In this document: positions 1-5,601 of the stretch, one piece after another
Numbering within the stretch: the first letter of the stretch is position 1
How the letters are laid out: every line of letters starts with the position of its first letter
NCBI GenBank assembly: GCA_031285115.1
Contig: JAITWU010000003.1
Location: 1-5,601, forward strand
DNA: 5,601 nucleotides
Direction of reading: 5' to 3'
Origin: Azonexus sp.
GTDB lineage: Bacteria > Pseudomonadota > Gammaproteobacteria > Burkholderiales > Rhodocyclaceae
Notes under the pieces: generated by a model
The model's input: only the letters and a program-made list of their open reading frames with translations
Told to the model about the DNA's origin: nothing
The model's database searches: none
Program-made: the position numbers and the translations under genes

Positions 1-40
1 CCCCTCTCCCCAACCCCTCTCCCGCAAGGGGAGAGGGGCT
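1..40. repeat. C-rich hairpin-forming intergenic repeat, cut by the left window edge
   Basis: A ten-base block, CCCCTCTCCC, occurs twice in direct orientation (1-10 and 14-23), separated by CAA. Its exact reverse complement lies at 29-38. Bases 14-23 and 29-38 can form a perfect 10-bp stem with the five-base loop GCAAG, and the 1-10 copy could compete for the same partner. Elements of this look (C/T-rich block, caa, the same block, gcaa, complement) are familiar as dispersed intergenic repeats in GC-rich proteobacteria; that is recall, not a search. The stem is followed on the plus strand only by CTTT, so it is at best a weak intrinsic terminator for a gene left of the window. On the minus strand it lies beyond the pncC stop and has no T-run after it, but it could still stabilise the 3' end of that transcript. 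Confidence 0.75.
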
Positions 41-153
41 TTGACGATAACCGTCGGCGCGGGAATTCTGAAACGCTGCTTGCCGCGATCTGATTTATTT
101 TTGTAACCGCTATATCAGTCGAGCGCCGCGAAACCCATCGCTTCCCAATCGAC
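41..153. other. Non-coding spacer downstream of pncC
   Basis: This short stretch between the hairpin repeat and the pncC stop is locally more A/T-rich (for example around 91-105) than the surrounding coding DNA. I see no convincing gene, promoter or canonical terminator in it. A TTGACG at 41-46 has only a poor -10 candidate (AATTCT, 64-69) at 17-base spacing. Confidence 0.5.
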
Positions 154-657
154 TCAAACCATCGCTGGCCCTGCTTCCAGCGAATTGATAAGCCCTTGTA
201 AGGCATGGCGTACCGATTGTTCGCGCACGGCAGCCCGGTCGCCGTCGAAATGGCGGGTTTGGGCGGCGCAGCCGCCGTCTTTCGTCGCCCAGGCAAAGCA
301 AACGACGCCGACGGGTTTTTCCGGCGAGCCGCCGCCGGGGCCGGCGATGCCGGTAATGGCGACGCTCCAGTCGGCGCGGCTGTGGGCCAGCGCGCCTTGG
401 GCCATGGCGCGGGCAGTGGCCTCCGACACCGCGCCGTGGCGCTCCAATGTGGTTTCCGGCACGCCGAGCATGTCGGTTTTGGCGGCATTCGAGTAGGTGA
501 CGAAGCCGCGGTCGAACCAGGCGGAACTGCCGGGGATGGCCGTCACACTCTGGGCCAGCCAGCCGCCGGTGCAGGATTCGGCGGCGGCCAGCCATTCGCC
601 CCGCGCCAGCAGGGCGGCGCCGAGTTGGGCGGCGAGTTGTTCGAGATCGTTTTTCAT
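154..657 (-). CDS. pncC: Nicotinamide-nucleotide amidohydrolase (CinA C-terminal domain family)
   Basis: The 167-residue protein is a stand-alone CinA C-terminal domain, close to the usual length of E. coli-type PncC (about 160-165). In that family the enzyme deamidates nicotinamide mononucleotide to nicotinate mononucleotide in the cytoplasm, returning the NMN released by NAD-dependent DNA ligase to NAD synthesis. Visible motifs, in order, are AESCTGG (26-32, with the likely nucleophile Ser28), TYSN (54-57) with nearby Lys60, GAVSE (75-79), the glycine-rich TGIAGPGGG (102-110) and EKPVG (113-117). There is no N-terminal MoCF/COG1058 domain, so this is not full-length CinA. The ATG overlaps the mpl stop by four bases (ATGA). 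No strong ribosome-binding site precedes it, which suggests translation coupled to mpl. The family call is firm; the enzyme activity is inferred from the family. Confidence 0.94.
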   Translation of the reverse strand: MKNDLEQLAAQLGAALLARGEWLAAAESCTGGWLAQSVTAIPGSSAWFDRGFVTYSNAAKTDMLGVPETTLERHGAVSEATARAMAQGALAHSRADWSVAITGIAGPGGGSPEKPVGVVCFAWATKDGGCAAQTRHFDGDRAAVREQSVRHALQGLINSLEAGPAMV

Positions 658-2003
658 GGTTTGGCCAAGCGGCGCAGCAGTTTGTCGTGAATGCCGCCGA
701 AGCCGCCGTTGCTCATGATCAGAATGTGGTCGCCGGGGTGGGCGGCGGTGGCGATGTCTTCGATCAGAAGGTCGAGATCAGCGGCCACCGTTGCCCGCTC
801 GCCGAGGGGGGCGAGGGCGGCGGCGGCGTCCCAGCCGAGATTGGCGGCGTAACAGTAAACCGCGTCGGCGGCGCTGAGGCTGTCCGGCAACTGGCTTTTC
901 ATCGCGCCGAGCTTCATGGTGTTGGAGCGCGGTTCGAGCACGGCGAGAATCCGCGCCGCGCCGACTTTGCGCCGCAATCCGGCGATGGTCGTGGCAATCG
1001 CCGTCGGGTGGTGGGCGAAATCGTCATAAACGGTGATGCCGCCGACCGCGCCGCGCACTTCCATGCGCCGCTTGACGTTGTCGAAGCGGGCGAGGGCTTC
1101 GAGACCCTGAGCGAACGGCACGCCGACGTGGCGGGCGGCAAGGAGCGCGGCAGCGGCGTTGGCCCGGTTGTGCGCGCCGTTCAATTGCCAGACGGTGCGG
1201 CCTATTTCGCCGGTCGGCCCGAGCAGGATCAGTTCGCCGCTGGCGTCGTCGCCCTCGGCGCGGTAGCCGCCCGGGTCATTGAAATGTTCGACCGGCGTCC
1301 AGCAGCCGCGTTGCAAAACGCGCTTCAAGCTTTCTTCGGCGGCGTTGGCGACAATCAGGCCAGCGGCGGGCAGGGTGCGCACCAAGTGATGAAATTGCGT
1401 CTCGATCGCTGCCAGATCGCTGAAAATGTCGGCATGATCGAACTCCAGGTTATTGAGAACCGCCGTTCGCGGGCGATAGTGGATGAACTTGGAGCGTTTG
1501 TCGCAAAAAGCGGTGTCGTATTCATCGGCTTCGATGACGAAAAACGGCGCTGCGCCGAGCCGGGCCGAGACGCCGAAATTCATCGGCACGCCGCCGATGA
1601 GAAAGCCCGGTTTGAGCCTGGCGCAGTCGAGAATCCAGGCCAGCATGGAACTGGTCGTCGTTTTGCCATGCGTCCCGGCAACGCCCAGCACCCAGCGGTT
1701 TTGCAGAATGTGGTCGGCGAGCCACTGCGGGCCGGAAATGTAGGGGAGATTGCGGTCGAGAATGGCTTCGAGCAGCGGATTACCGCGCGAAATGGCGTTG
1801 CCGACGACGAACAGCGTGGGTTTGAGGGCGCATTGGTCAGCGTCGTAGCCTTCGATCAGCTCGATGCCAGCGGCGCGCAACTGGTCGCTCATCGGCGGGT
1901 AAACATTGGCGTCGCAGCCGGAAACCCGGTGACCGGCGGCGACGGCCAGTTGGGCGAGGCCGCCCATGAAAGTGCCGCAAATGCCGAGAATGTGAATGTG
2001 CAT
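654..2003 (-). CDS. mpl: UDP-N-acetylmuramate:L-alanyl-gamma-D-glutamyl-meso-diaminopimelate ligase
   Basis: Mpl joins the tripeptide L-Ala-gamma-D-Glu-meso-DAP, recovered from old peptidoglycan, to UDP-MurNAc using ATP, bypassing MurC, MurD and MurE in the cytoplasm. The 449 residues match the family (E. coli about 457). The N-terminal Rossmann-like domain opens with GICGTFMGGLA (7-17), which separates Mpl from MurC. The central ATPase domain has the P-loop GTHGKTTT (110-117, Lys114), EADEYD (158-163), NLEFDHADIF (185-194) and GAHNRANA (276-283). The C-terminal ligase domain has DDFAHHPTA (327-335), EPRSNTMK (357-364) and SNGGFGGIHDKLL (431-443). All key motifs are intact. The chosen ATG gives the typical start directly before the first beta-strand. 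No clear Shine-Dalgarno sequence precedes it. It is divergent from the gene at 2052 and first in an operon with pncC. The DAP-type substrate fits a Gram-negative recycling pathway. Confidence 0.97.
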   Translation of the reverse strand: MHIHILGICGTFMGGLAQLAVAAGHRVSGCDANVYPPMSDQLRAAGIELIEGYDADQCALKPTLFVVGNAISRGNPLLEAILDRNLPYISGPQWLADHILQNRWVLGVAGTHGKTTTSSMLAWILDCARLKPGFLIGGVPMNFGVSARLGAAPFFVIEADEYDTAFCDKRSKFIHYRPRTAVLNNLEFDHADIFSDLAAIETQFHHLVRTLPAAGLIVANAAEESLKRVLQRGCWTPVEHFNDPGGYRAEGDDASGELILLGPTGEIGRTVWQLNGAHNRANAAAALLAARHVGVPFAQGLEALARFDNVKRRMEVRGAVGGITVYDDFAHHPTAIATTIAGLRRKVGAARILAVLEPRSNTMKLGAMKSQLPDSLSAADAVYCYAANLGWDAAAALAPLGERATVAADLDLLIEDIATAAHPGDHILIMSNGGFGGIHDKLLRRLAKP

Positions 2004-2051
2004 GGCGCGTGCTGTGGTTAGAATGGGGCCATTTTACCCTGCCCTGCCGCC
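2004..2051. promoter_or_regulatory. Divergent promoter region with imperfect palindrome (tentative)
   Basis: This 48-base spacer separates the mpl start (minus) from the next gene (plus), so both probably begin transcription here. TAGAAT at 2019-2024 on the plus strand and TAAAAT (the complement of 2031-2036) on the minus strand each match the sigma-70 -10 consensus at 5 of 6 positions. They would give leaders of roughly 20 bases in each direction. Together they form an 18-base inverted repeat (2019-2036): 8-base arms with one mismatch and a GG centre. Neither has a good -35 box at 16-18 bases. The sequence shows the palindrome; the promoter role is inference. Confidence 0.35.
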
Positions 2052-2675
2052 ATGCCCCGCCACGAACGCTCCCGCTCGACCTCCGCCGTCCGCGCCAGTA
2101 TTGCTGGCGCTGCCGCCCGCCTGATGGCCGAAGATGGCGTCACCGATTATCACCACGCCAAGAAGAAGGCGGCCCGCCAGTTGGGGCTGACCGAGCATGT
2201 GCCCTTTCCCGACAATGCCGAAATTGACGCCGAGTTGCGCGCTTACCGCAGCCTCTATCAGGGCGAAAAGCACCCGGAATTGATCACCCGCCTGCGCCGG
2301 GCGGCGCTGGCGTTGCTGGCGGCGCTGGCCGATTTTCGCCCGTGGCTGACCGGCTCGGTGCTTGAAGGCACGGCGGGCGAGCATTCGCGGATCGACATTC
2401 TGATTTTTGCCGACAGCGCCAAGGAAGTTGAAATTTTTTTGCTCAACCGCGAAATTCCCTTTACGCACGGCACGCCGCACCACGAAAAAGCGGAGGCCGT
2501 GCTGGTGGTCGAGACTGAGGTTGCGACCGCCAATTTAATTGTCTTTCCGGTTGCCTGTGAGCGGATCAAGTTGAAATATCATGATGGCCGTCCGCGCCAA
2601 CGGATCAGGGCGGAAGCATTGAGCGTCCTGTTGCAGGGGGCAGGGGCAGAAACCGACATGCTGGACAAATTGTAG
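2052..2675 (+). CDS. Uncharacterised protein with degenerate nucleotidyltransferase-like core
   Basis: I do not recognise a function for this 207-residue soluble protein. There is no signal peptide or membrane segment. The N-terminal part (about 15-45) looks like an amphipathic helical module, with [11 protein letters not shown] (23-33) and then a basic [10 protein letters not shown] (36-45). The middle (about 98-165) resembles a nucleotidyltransferase fold: LTGSVLEG (99-106), then SRIDILIF (112-119). That recalls the hG[GS]...Dh[DE]h signature, but only Asp115 is present and Leu117 sits where the second acid is expected. A later strand, ANLIVF (160-165), has Asn where a third acid might lie. 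The C-terminus has [10 protein letters not shown] (177-186) and a short helix. I recall similar proteins beside mpl or aroQ in betaproteobacteria, labelled hypothetical or nucleotidyltransferase. The start has no Shine-Dalgarno sequence, and Met25 (2124) is an alternative, though it would remove part of the helical module. The gene is 23 bases upstream of aroQ on the same strand, so they are probably co-transcribed. It is confidently coding; its role is unknown. Confidence 0.82.
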   Translation: MPRHERSRSTSAVRASIAGAAARLMAEDGVTDYHHAKKKAARQLGLTEHVPFPDNAEIDAELRAYRSLYQGEKHPELITRLRRAALALLAALADFRPWLTGSVLEGTAGEHSRIDILIFADSAKEVEIFLLNREIPFTHGTPHHEKAEAVLVVETEVATANLIVFPVACERIKLKYHDGRPRQRIRAEALSVLLQGAGAETDMLDKL

Positions 2676-2698
2676 CGATTTGCGGCAAACTTGCTGCC

Positions 2699-3193
2699 AT
2701 GACGAAGCGAAAAACTGCCAAAACGACTGCCGCGCCGGAGCCGAAACCGCGCATTCTGGTCGTGCACGGGCCGAATCTCAACCTGCTCGGCACGCGGGAA
2801 CCGGAGCATTATGGCCGGATGACCCTGTCCCACATCAATCTCTCCCTCGCCCGTCTGGCCGAGGCGGCGGGTGTCGAGCTGGACGCCTTTCAGAGCAATC
2901 ACGAAGGGGCTTTGATCGAGCGCATCCATGCCGCGCGGGAGCAGGGGGTGCGGGCCATTATCATCAATCCGGCGGGCTATACGCATACCAGCGTCGCCCT
3001 GCGCGATGCCCTGGCTGCCGTCGCCATTCCCTTCGTCGAAGTGCATTTGTCCAATATCCATACCCGTGAGCCGTTCCGGCATCACTCGTATTTTTCCGAT
3101 CTCGCCATCGGCGTGATTTGCGGCCTGGGCCATGACGGCTATCGGCTGGCGCTGGAATATCTGCTCAACAATATCGACATCAACATCGAATAA
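2699..3193 (+). CDS. aroQ: Type II 3-dehydroquinate dehydratase
   Basis: AroQ catalyses the third step of the shikimate pathway, reversible dehydration of 3-dehydroquinate to 3-dehydroshikimate, as a cytoplasmic dodecamer. The 164 residues comprise the usual 145-150-residue flavodoxin-like domain plus an N-terminal basic and Ala/Pro-rich extension of about 17 residues. Recognisable blocks are [17 protein letters not shown] (23-39), which supplies Arg33 and the catalytic Tyr38 on the mobile lid; the NPAGYTHTS loop (90-98) with Asn90 and the likely general acid His96; [17 protein letters not shown] (114-130) with His116, Arg123 and Arg127; and the terminal [11 protein letters not shown] (142-152). 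All catalytic residues known from the family are present. The ATG is the only methionine before the core. The spacer after the preceding gene lacks a clear Shine-Dalgarno sequence. accB and accC follow, an arrangement common in proteobacteria. Confidence 0.97.
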   Translation: MTKRKTAKTTAAPEPKPRILVVHGPNLNLLGTREPEHYGRMTLSHINLSLARLAEAAGVELDAFQSNHEGALIERIHAAREQGVRAIIINPAGYTHTSVALRDALAAVAIPFVEVHLSNIHTREPFRHHSYFSDLAIGVICGLGHDGYRLALEYLLNNIDINIE

Positions 3194-3256
3194 GCTGGCT
3201 TCTGTCGGCTTCTTGCGTCCAACGTGACGTCAAATGAACAAGGAAGGAACACCTCC
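3194..3256 (+). promoter_or_regulatory. accB leader with strong ribosome-binding site
   Basis: This 63-base spacer between the aroQ stop and the accB start contains the purine-rich AAGGAAGGA (3240-3248), eight bases before the ATG at 3257. It is the best Shine-Dalgarno match in the window and decides that start over an in-frame GTG at 3224. Upstream are a repeated GGCTTCT (3197-3203 and 3207-3213) and a perfect 8-base palindrome, TGACGTCA (3225-3232). I see no convincing sigma-70 promoter or terminator, so read-through from aroQ is likely. Confidence 0.7.
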
Positions 3257-3718
3257 ATGGATTTGCGTAAACTCAAAAAACTGATCGACCTCGTGCAGGA
3301 ATCCGGCATTTCCGAGCTGGAAGTGACCGAGGGCGAAGAAAAAGTCCGTATCGCCAAGCATTACGGCGCGGTCGCGGCAGCGCCGATGTCGCCGTACATG
3401 ATGGCGGCGCCAATGGCCGCGCCGCTGACAGCCGCGCCCGGCGCGGCGGCGGGCAATGCCGACGACGAGGATGCTTTGCCCGAAGGCCATGTCGTCAAGT
3501 CGCCGATGGTCGGCACTTTTTACCGTTCGCCTTCGCCCGGCGCTGATGCTTTCGTCCAGGTCGGCCAGGTGGTCAAGGAGGGCGATACGCTGTGCATCAT
3601 CGAAGCGATGAAGCTCCTGAACGAAATCGAGGCCGACGCGGGCGGCGTCGTCAAGGCGATTCTGGTCGAAAACGGCGAGCCGGTGGAATTCGGCCAGCCG
3701 CTCTTTGTCATCGGTTGA
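3257..3718 (+). CDS. accB: Acetyl-CoA carboxylase biotin carboxyl carrier protein
   Basis: AccB carries the biotin that shuttles a carboxyl group from AccC to the AccAD carboxyltransferase, making malonyl-CoA for fatty-acid synthesis. The 153 residues agree with the family (E. coli 156). The N-terminal helix [13 protein letters not shown] (1-13) and the following [16 protein letters not shown] (17-32) are typical of BCCP. A flexible Ala/Pro/Met-rich linker spans about 37-68. The biotinyl domain covers about 76-153. It contains [18 protein letters not shown] (82-99), including the protruding 'thumb' of bacterial BCCP, and the biotinylation motif EAMKL with acceptor Lys119. The start at 3257 is chosen because of its strong ribosome-binding site and typical N-terminus; an upstream GTG at 3224 would add eleven atypical residues. 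accC starts ten bases after the stop, giving the standard accBC pair, which keeps subunit supply balanced. Confidence 0.97.
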   Translation: MDLRKLKKLIDLVQESGISELEVTEGEEKVRIAKHYGAVAAAPMSPYMMAAPMAAPLTAAPGAAAGNADDEDALPEGHVVKSPMVGTFYRSPSPGADAFVQVGQVVKEGDTLCIIEAMKLLNEIEADAGGVVKAILVENGEPVEFGQPLFVIG

Positions 3719-3728
3719 GCGGCCTTTC

Positions 3729-5093
3729 ATGTTTGACAAAATTCTCATCGCCAACCGGGGCGAAATCGCGCTCCGCATCCAGCGCGCCTGCCGCGAACTC
3801 GGCATCAAAACCGTCGTCGTCCATTCCGAGGCCGACCGCGAAGCCAAGTATGTGAAGCTTGCCGACGAATCGGTCTGCATCGGCCCGGCGGCGTCATCGG
3901 CCAGTTATTTGAATGTCCCGGCGATTATTTCGGCGGCGGAAGTCTGCGACGCCCAGGCCATCCATCCGGGTTATGGCTTTCTTTCGGAAAATGCCGATTT
4001 CGCCGAGCGGGTCGAATCTTCCGGCTTCGTTTTCATCGGCCCACGGGCCGAAACGATCCGCCTGATGGGCGATAAAGTATCGGCCAAGGATGCGATGAAA
4101 GCCGCTGGCGTACCCTGCGTGCCCGGTTCCGAAGGCGCTTTGCCGGATGACCCGAAGGAAATCATCCGCATCGCCCGCGCCATCGGCTACCCGATCATCA
4201 TCAAGGCGGCGGGCGGCGGCGGCGGACGCGGGATGCGCGTGGTGCACACCGAAGCGGCGCTGGTTAATGCGGTGGCCATGACGCGCCAGGAAGCCGGGCA
4301 GTTCTTCGGCAACCCGGCGGTGTATATGGAAAAGTATCTGGAAAACCCGCGCCACATCGAAATTCAGGTGCTCGCCGACCAGCACAAAAACGCCGTCTAT
4401 CTCGGCGAACGCGATTGCTCGATGCAGCGCCGTCACCAGAAAATCATTGAAGAAGCGCCCGCGCCGCACATCCAGCCGCGGCTGATTACGCGCATCGGCG
4501 AACGTTGCGCCGACGCCTGCCGCAAGATCGGCTATCGCGGCGCGGGCACCTTTGAGTTCCTCTACGAGAACGGCGAGTTTTATTTCATCGAAATGAACAC
4601 CCGGATTCAGGTCGAACATCCAGTCACCGAGATGATTACCGGTGTCGACCTCATTCAGGAGCAGATCCGCGTCGCGGCTGGCGAAAAATTGCGCCTGCGC
4701 CAAAAGGATGTGATGCTGCGCGGCCACGCCGTCGAATGCCGCATCAACGCCGAAGATCCCTACACGTTCGTGCCATCTCCCGGCAAGATCGAGGTTTATC
4801 ACCCGCCTGGCGGCCCCGGTATCCGCGTCGATTCGCACATCTACCAGGGCTACCGCGTGCCGTCGCATTACGATTCGATGGTCGCCAAGGTCATCGCCTA
4901 TGGCGACACCCGCGATCAGGCCATCCGCCGGATGCGCATCGCGCTGTCGGAAATGGGCATCGAAGGCATCAAAACCAATATCCCGCTGCATCAGGAACTG
5001 ATGCTCGATGCCCGTTTCATCTACGGCGGCACCAGCATTCACTACCTCGAACAAAAACTCGCCGACAAGGGCGAAGTCAAGAGGCAAGGATGA
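3729..5093 (+). CDS. accC: Acetyl-CoA carboxylase biotin carboxylase subunit
   Basis: AccC uses ATP and bicarbonate to carboxylate the biotin on AccB. The 454 residues align essentially position for position with E. coli AccC (449). The N-terminal domain begins [17 protein letters not shown] (1-17) and includes [13 protein letters not shown] (79-91). The ATP-grasp domain has Lys116, Lys159, the glycine-rich lid [10 protein letters not shown] (160-169), [10 protein letters not shown] (200-209) with Lys202 and His209, and [11 protein letters not shown] (234-244) with Lys238. Metal-binding Glu276, Glu288 and Asn290 and the nearby Arg292 follow, the last three within [15 protein letters not shown] (288-302). 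The C-terminal domain carries Arg338 in ECRINAEDP (336-344). No active-site residue is missing. The ATG at 3729 gives the canonical N-terminus; a TTG at 3705 would add eight unrelated residues overlapping accB. A modest GAG at 3717-3719, overlapping the accB stop, may serve as ribosome-binding site. The stop overlaps the prmA start. Confidence 0.98.
   Translation: MFDKILIANRGEIALRIQRACRELGIKTVVVHSEADREAKYVKLADESVCIGPAASSASYLNVPAIISAAEVCDAQAIHPGYGFLSENADFAERVESSGFVFIGPRAETIRLMGDKVSAKDAMKAAGVPCVPGSEGALPDDPKEIIRIARAIGYPIIIKAAGGGGGRGMRVVHTEAALVNAVAMTRQEAGQFFGNPAVYMEKYLENPRHIEIQVLADQHKNAVYLGERDCSMQRRHQKIIEEAPAPHIQPRLITRIGERCADACRKIGYRGAGTFEFLYENGEFYFIEMNTRIQVEHPVTEMITGVDLIQEQIRVAAGEKLRLRQKDVMLRGHAVECRINAEDPYTFVPSPGKIEVYHPPGGPGIRVDSHIYQGYRVPSHYDSMVAKVIAYGDTRDQAIRRMRIALSEMGIEGIKTNIPLHQELMLDARFIYGGTSIHYLEQKLADKGEVKRQG
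5081..5089 (+). promoter_or_regulatory. Ribosome-binding site for prmA inside the accC 3' end
   Basis: GAGGCAAGG directly precedes the overlapping ATGA (5090-5093). The GAGG at 5081-5084 is five bases from the ATG. It supports that start for prmA and translational coupling to accC. Confidence 0.6.
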
Positions 5094-5601
5094 GTTGGCA
5101 AAGCCTCAGTTTTCTGACTGAGGCGGCCAGCGCCGAGCCGTGGTGCGACGCGCTGCTCGATGTCGGCGCTTTGTCGGCGGCGGTTGAAGACGCCGACGCT
5201 GGCACGGCCAACGAAGAGCCGCAATTCGGCGAGCCAGGTTCGCTCAATACGCCGGGTTGGAAACGTTCGCGCATCGTCGCCCTGCTCGAAGCCGACGCCG
5301 ATGTCAGCGTCCTGCTCGCCGCCGCCAGCGCGGCGACGGGATTGCCGGGCATCGTCGATTACACGCTTGAGCCAGTCGCCGAACAAAACTGGGTGCAGTT
5401 GACGCAAGCGCAATTTGAGCCAATCCAGATTTCATCCCGGCTGTGGATCGTCCCCTCGTGGCATGACAGTCCCGACCTGGCGGCGGTGAACCTCATTCTC
5501 GACCCCGGCATGGCCTTCGGCACCGGCTCGCACCCGACCACCCGGCTCTGTCTCGAATGGCTGGAAAGCCACGTCACGCCCGGCTGTTCCGTGCTCGATT
5601 A
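5090..5601 (+). CDS. prmA: Ribosomal protein L11 methyltransferase, N-terminal part (cut by window edge)
   Basis: PrmA uses S-adenosylmethionine to trimethylate several amino groups of ribosomal protein L11. The frame is open from the ATG to the last base, giving 170 complete codons. PrmA is normally about 290-300 residues, so roughly 120 C-terminal residues lie outside the window. The N-terminal L11-recognition domain (about 1-90) begins [20 protein letters not shown], followed by the linker and helix region [13 protein letters not shown] (100-112) and [11 protein letters not shown] (116-126). The start of the methyltransferase domain is diagnostic: [15 protein letters not shown] (137-151), the PrmA signature of the SAM-binding region. 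VLDY (168 to the edge) should lead into the glycine-rich SAM motif, which is not visible here. The start overlaps the accC stop by four bases and has a ribosome-binding site, so the genes are coupled. The accC-prmA order is common in proteobacteria. Confidence 0.95.
   Translation, partial: MSWQSLSFLTEAASAEPWCDALLDVGALSAAVEDADAGTANEEPQFGEPGSLNTPGWKRSRIVALLEADADVSVLLAAASAATGLPGIVDYTLEPVAEQNWVQLTQAQFEPIQISSRLWIVPSWHDSPDLAAVNLILDPGMAFGTGSHPTTRLCLEWLESHVTPGCSVLD

Noticed and set aside
41..69. Plus-strand promoter TTGACG-N17-AATTCT
   Set aside because: The -10 matches only 3 of 6 positions and there is no plus-strand gene downstream; it would run antisense into pncC.
90..118. Inverted repeat CTGAT...ATCAG in the left spacer
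   Set aside because: The 5-base arms are separated by 19 bases and cannot be extended; this is expected by chance.
162..183. Hairpin TCGCTGG/CCAGCGA at the end of pncC as an intrinsic terminator
   Set aside because: The stem is only 7 bp with an 8-base loop, lies inside the last codons, and has no T-run after it on the minus strand.
687..2021. 444-residue open frame on the plus strand opposite mpl
   Set aside because: It is the antisense shadow of a clear Mpl with intact motifs. Its translation is Gly/Ala/Val/Arg-rich without recognisable domains, as expected opposite a GC-rich gene.
2034..2483. 149-residue minus-strand frame opposite the nucleotidyltransferase-like gene
   Set aside because: This was the one place where the coding strand needed a decision. 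The plus frame is longer, has amphipathic helices and alternating beta-like patterns, and fits the operon with aroQ. The minus frame is Gly/Ala/Gln-rich and would overlap the mpl promoter region.
3224..3256. GTG start giving an 11-residue longer AccB
   Set aside because: The added residues overlap the strong ribosome-binding site, and AccB normally begins with the MDLRK-type helix.
3705..3728. TTG start giving an 8-residue longer AccC
   Set aside because: It overlaps the accB end and adds residues not seen before the canonical [12 protein letters not shown] start.
3894..5087. 397-residue open frame on the minus strand opposite accC
   Set aside because: AccC matches its family residue by residue. 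The antisense frame has low-complexity composition and no plausible start context or domain.

Overview
The window holds seven protein genes in two divergent groups and no RNA genes, insertion sequences, CRISPR or phage genes. Codon third positions are strongly G/C. The run aroQ-accB-accC-prmA, with a Mpl-type ligase and a CinA-C/PncC protein nearby, fits a betaproteobacterium. The protein style and gene neighbours suggest Rhodocyclales relatives (Dechloromonas/Azonexus/Accumulibacter-like). That placement rests on recalled gene order and motifs, not on a database search.

Minus strand (bases 154-2003): mpl, the ligase that reattaches recycled murein tripeptide to UDP-MurNAc, is followed by pncC, a nicotinamide-mononucleotide deamidase. 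Their stop and start codons overlap in an ATGA, so they are very probably co-transcribed and translationally coupled. Downstream, at the left window edge, is a C-rich repeat that forms a strong hairpin (1-40).

Centre (2004-2051): a 48-base divergent intergenic spacer. It carries two back-to-back -10-like hexamers that form the outer ends of an 18-base imperfect palindrome. No good -35 boxes are visible, so the promoter assignment is tentative.

Plus strand (2052-5601): first an uncharacterised 207-residue protein with what looks like a degenerate nucleotidyltransferase core. Then come aroQ (type II 3-dehydroquinase, shikimate pathway), accB and accC (biotin carrier protein and biotin carboxylase of acetyl-CoA carboxylase), and prmA (ribosomal protein L11 methyltransferase), which is cut by the right edge. 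Spacings are 23, 63, 10 and -4 bases, consistent with one transcription unit, possibly with internal regulation ahead of accB.

Functionally this is housekeeping DNA: cell-wall recycling, NAD salvage, aromatic amino acid precursors, the first step of fatty-acid synthesis, and ribosomal protein modification. I found no convincing sign of a new multi-gene system. The least explained element is the nucleotidyltransferase-like gene next to mpl, followed by the divergent palindrome.
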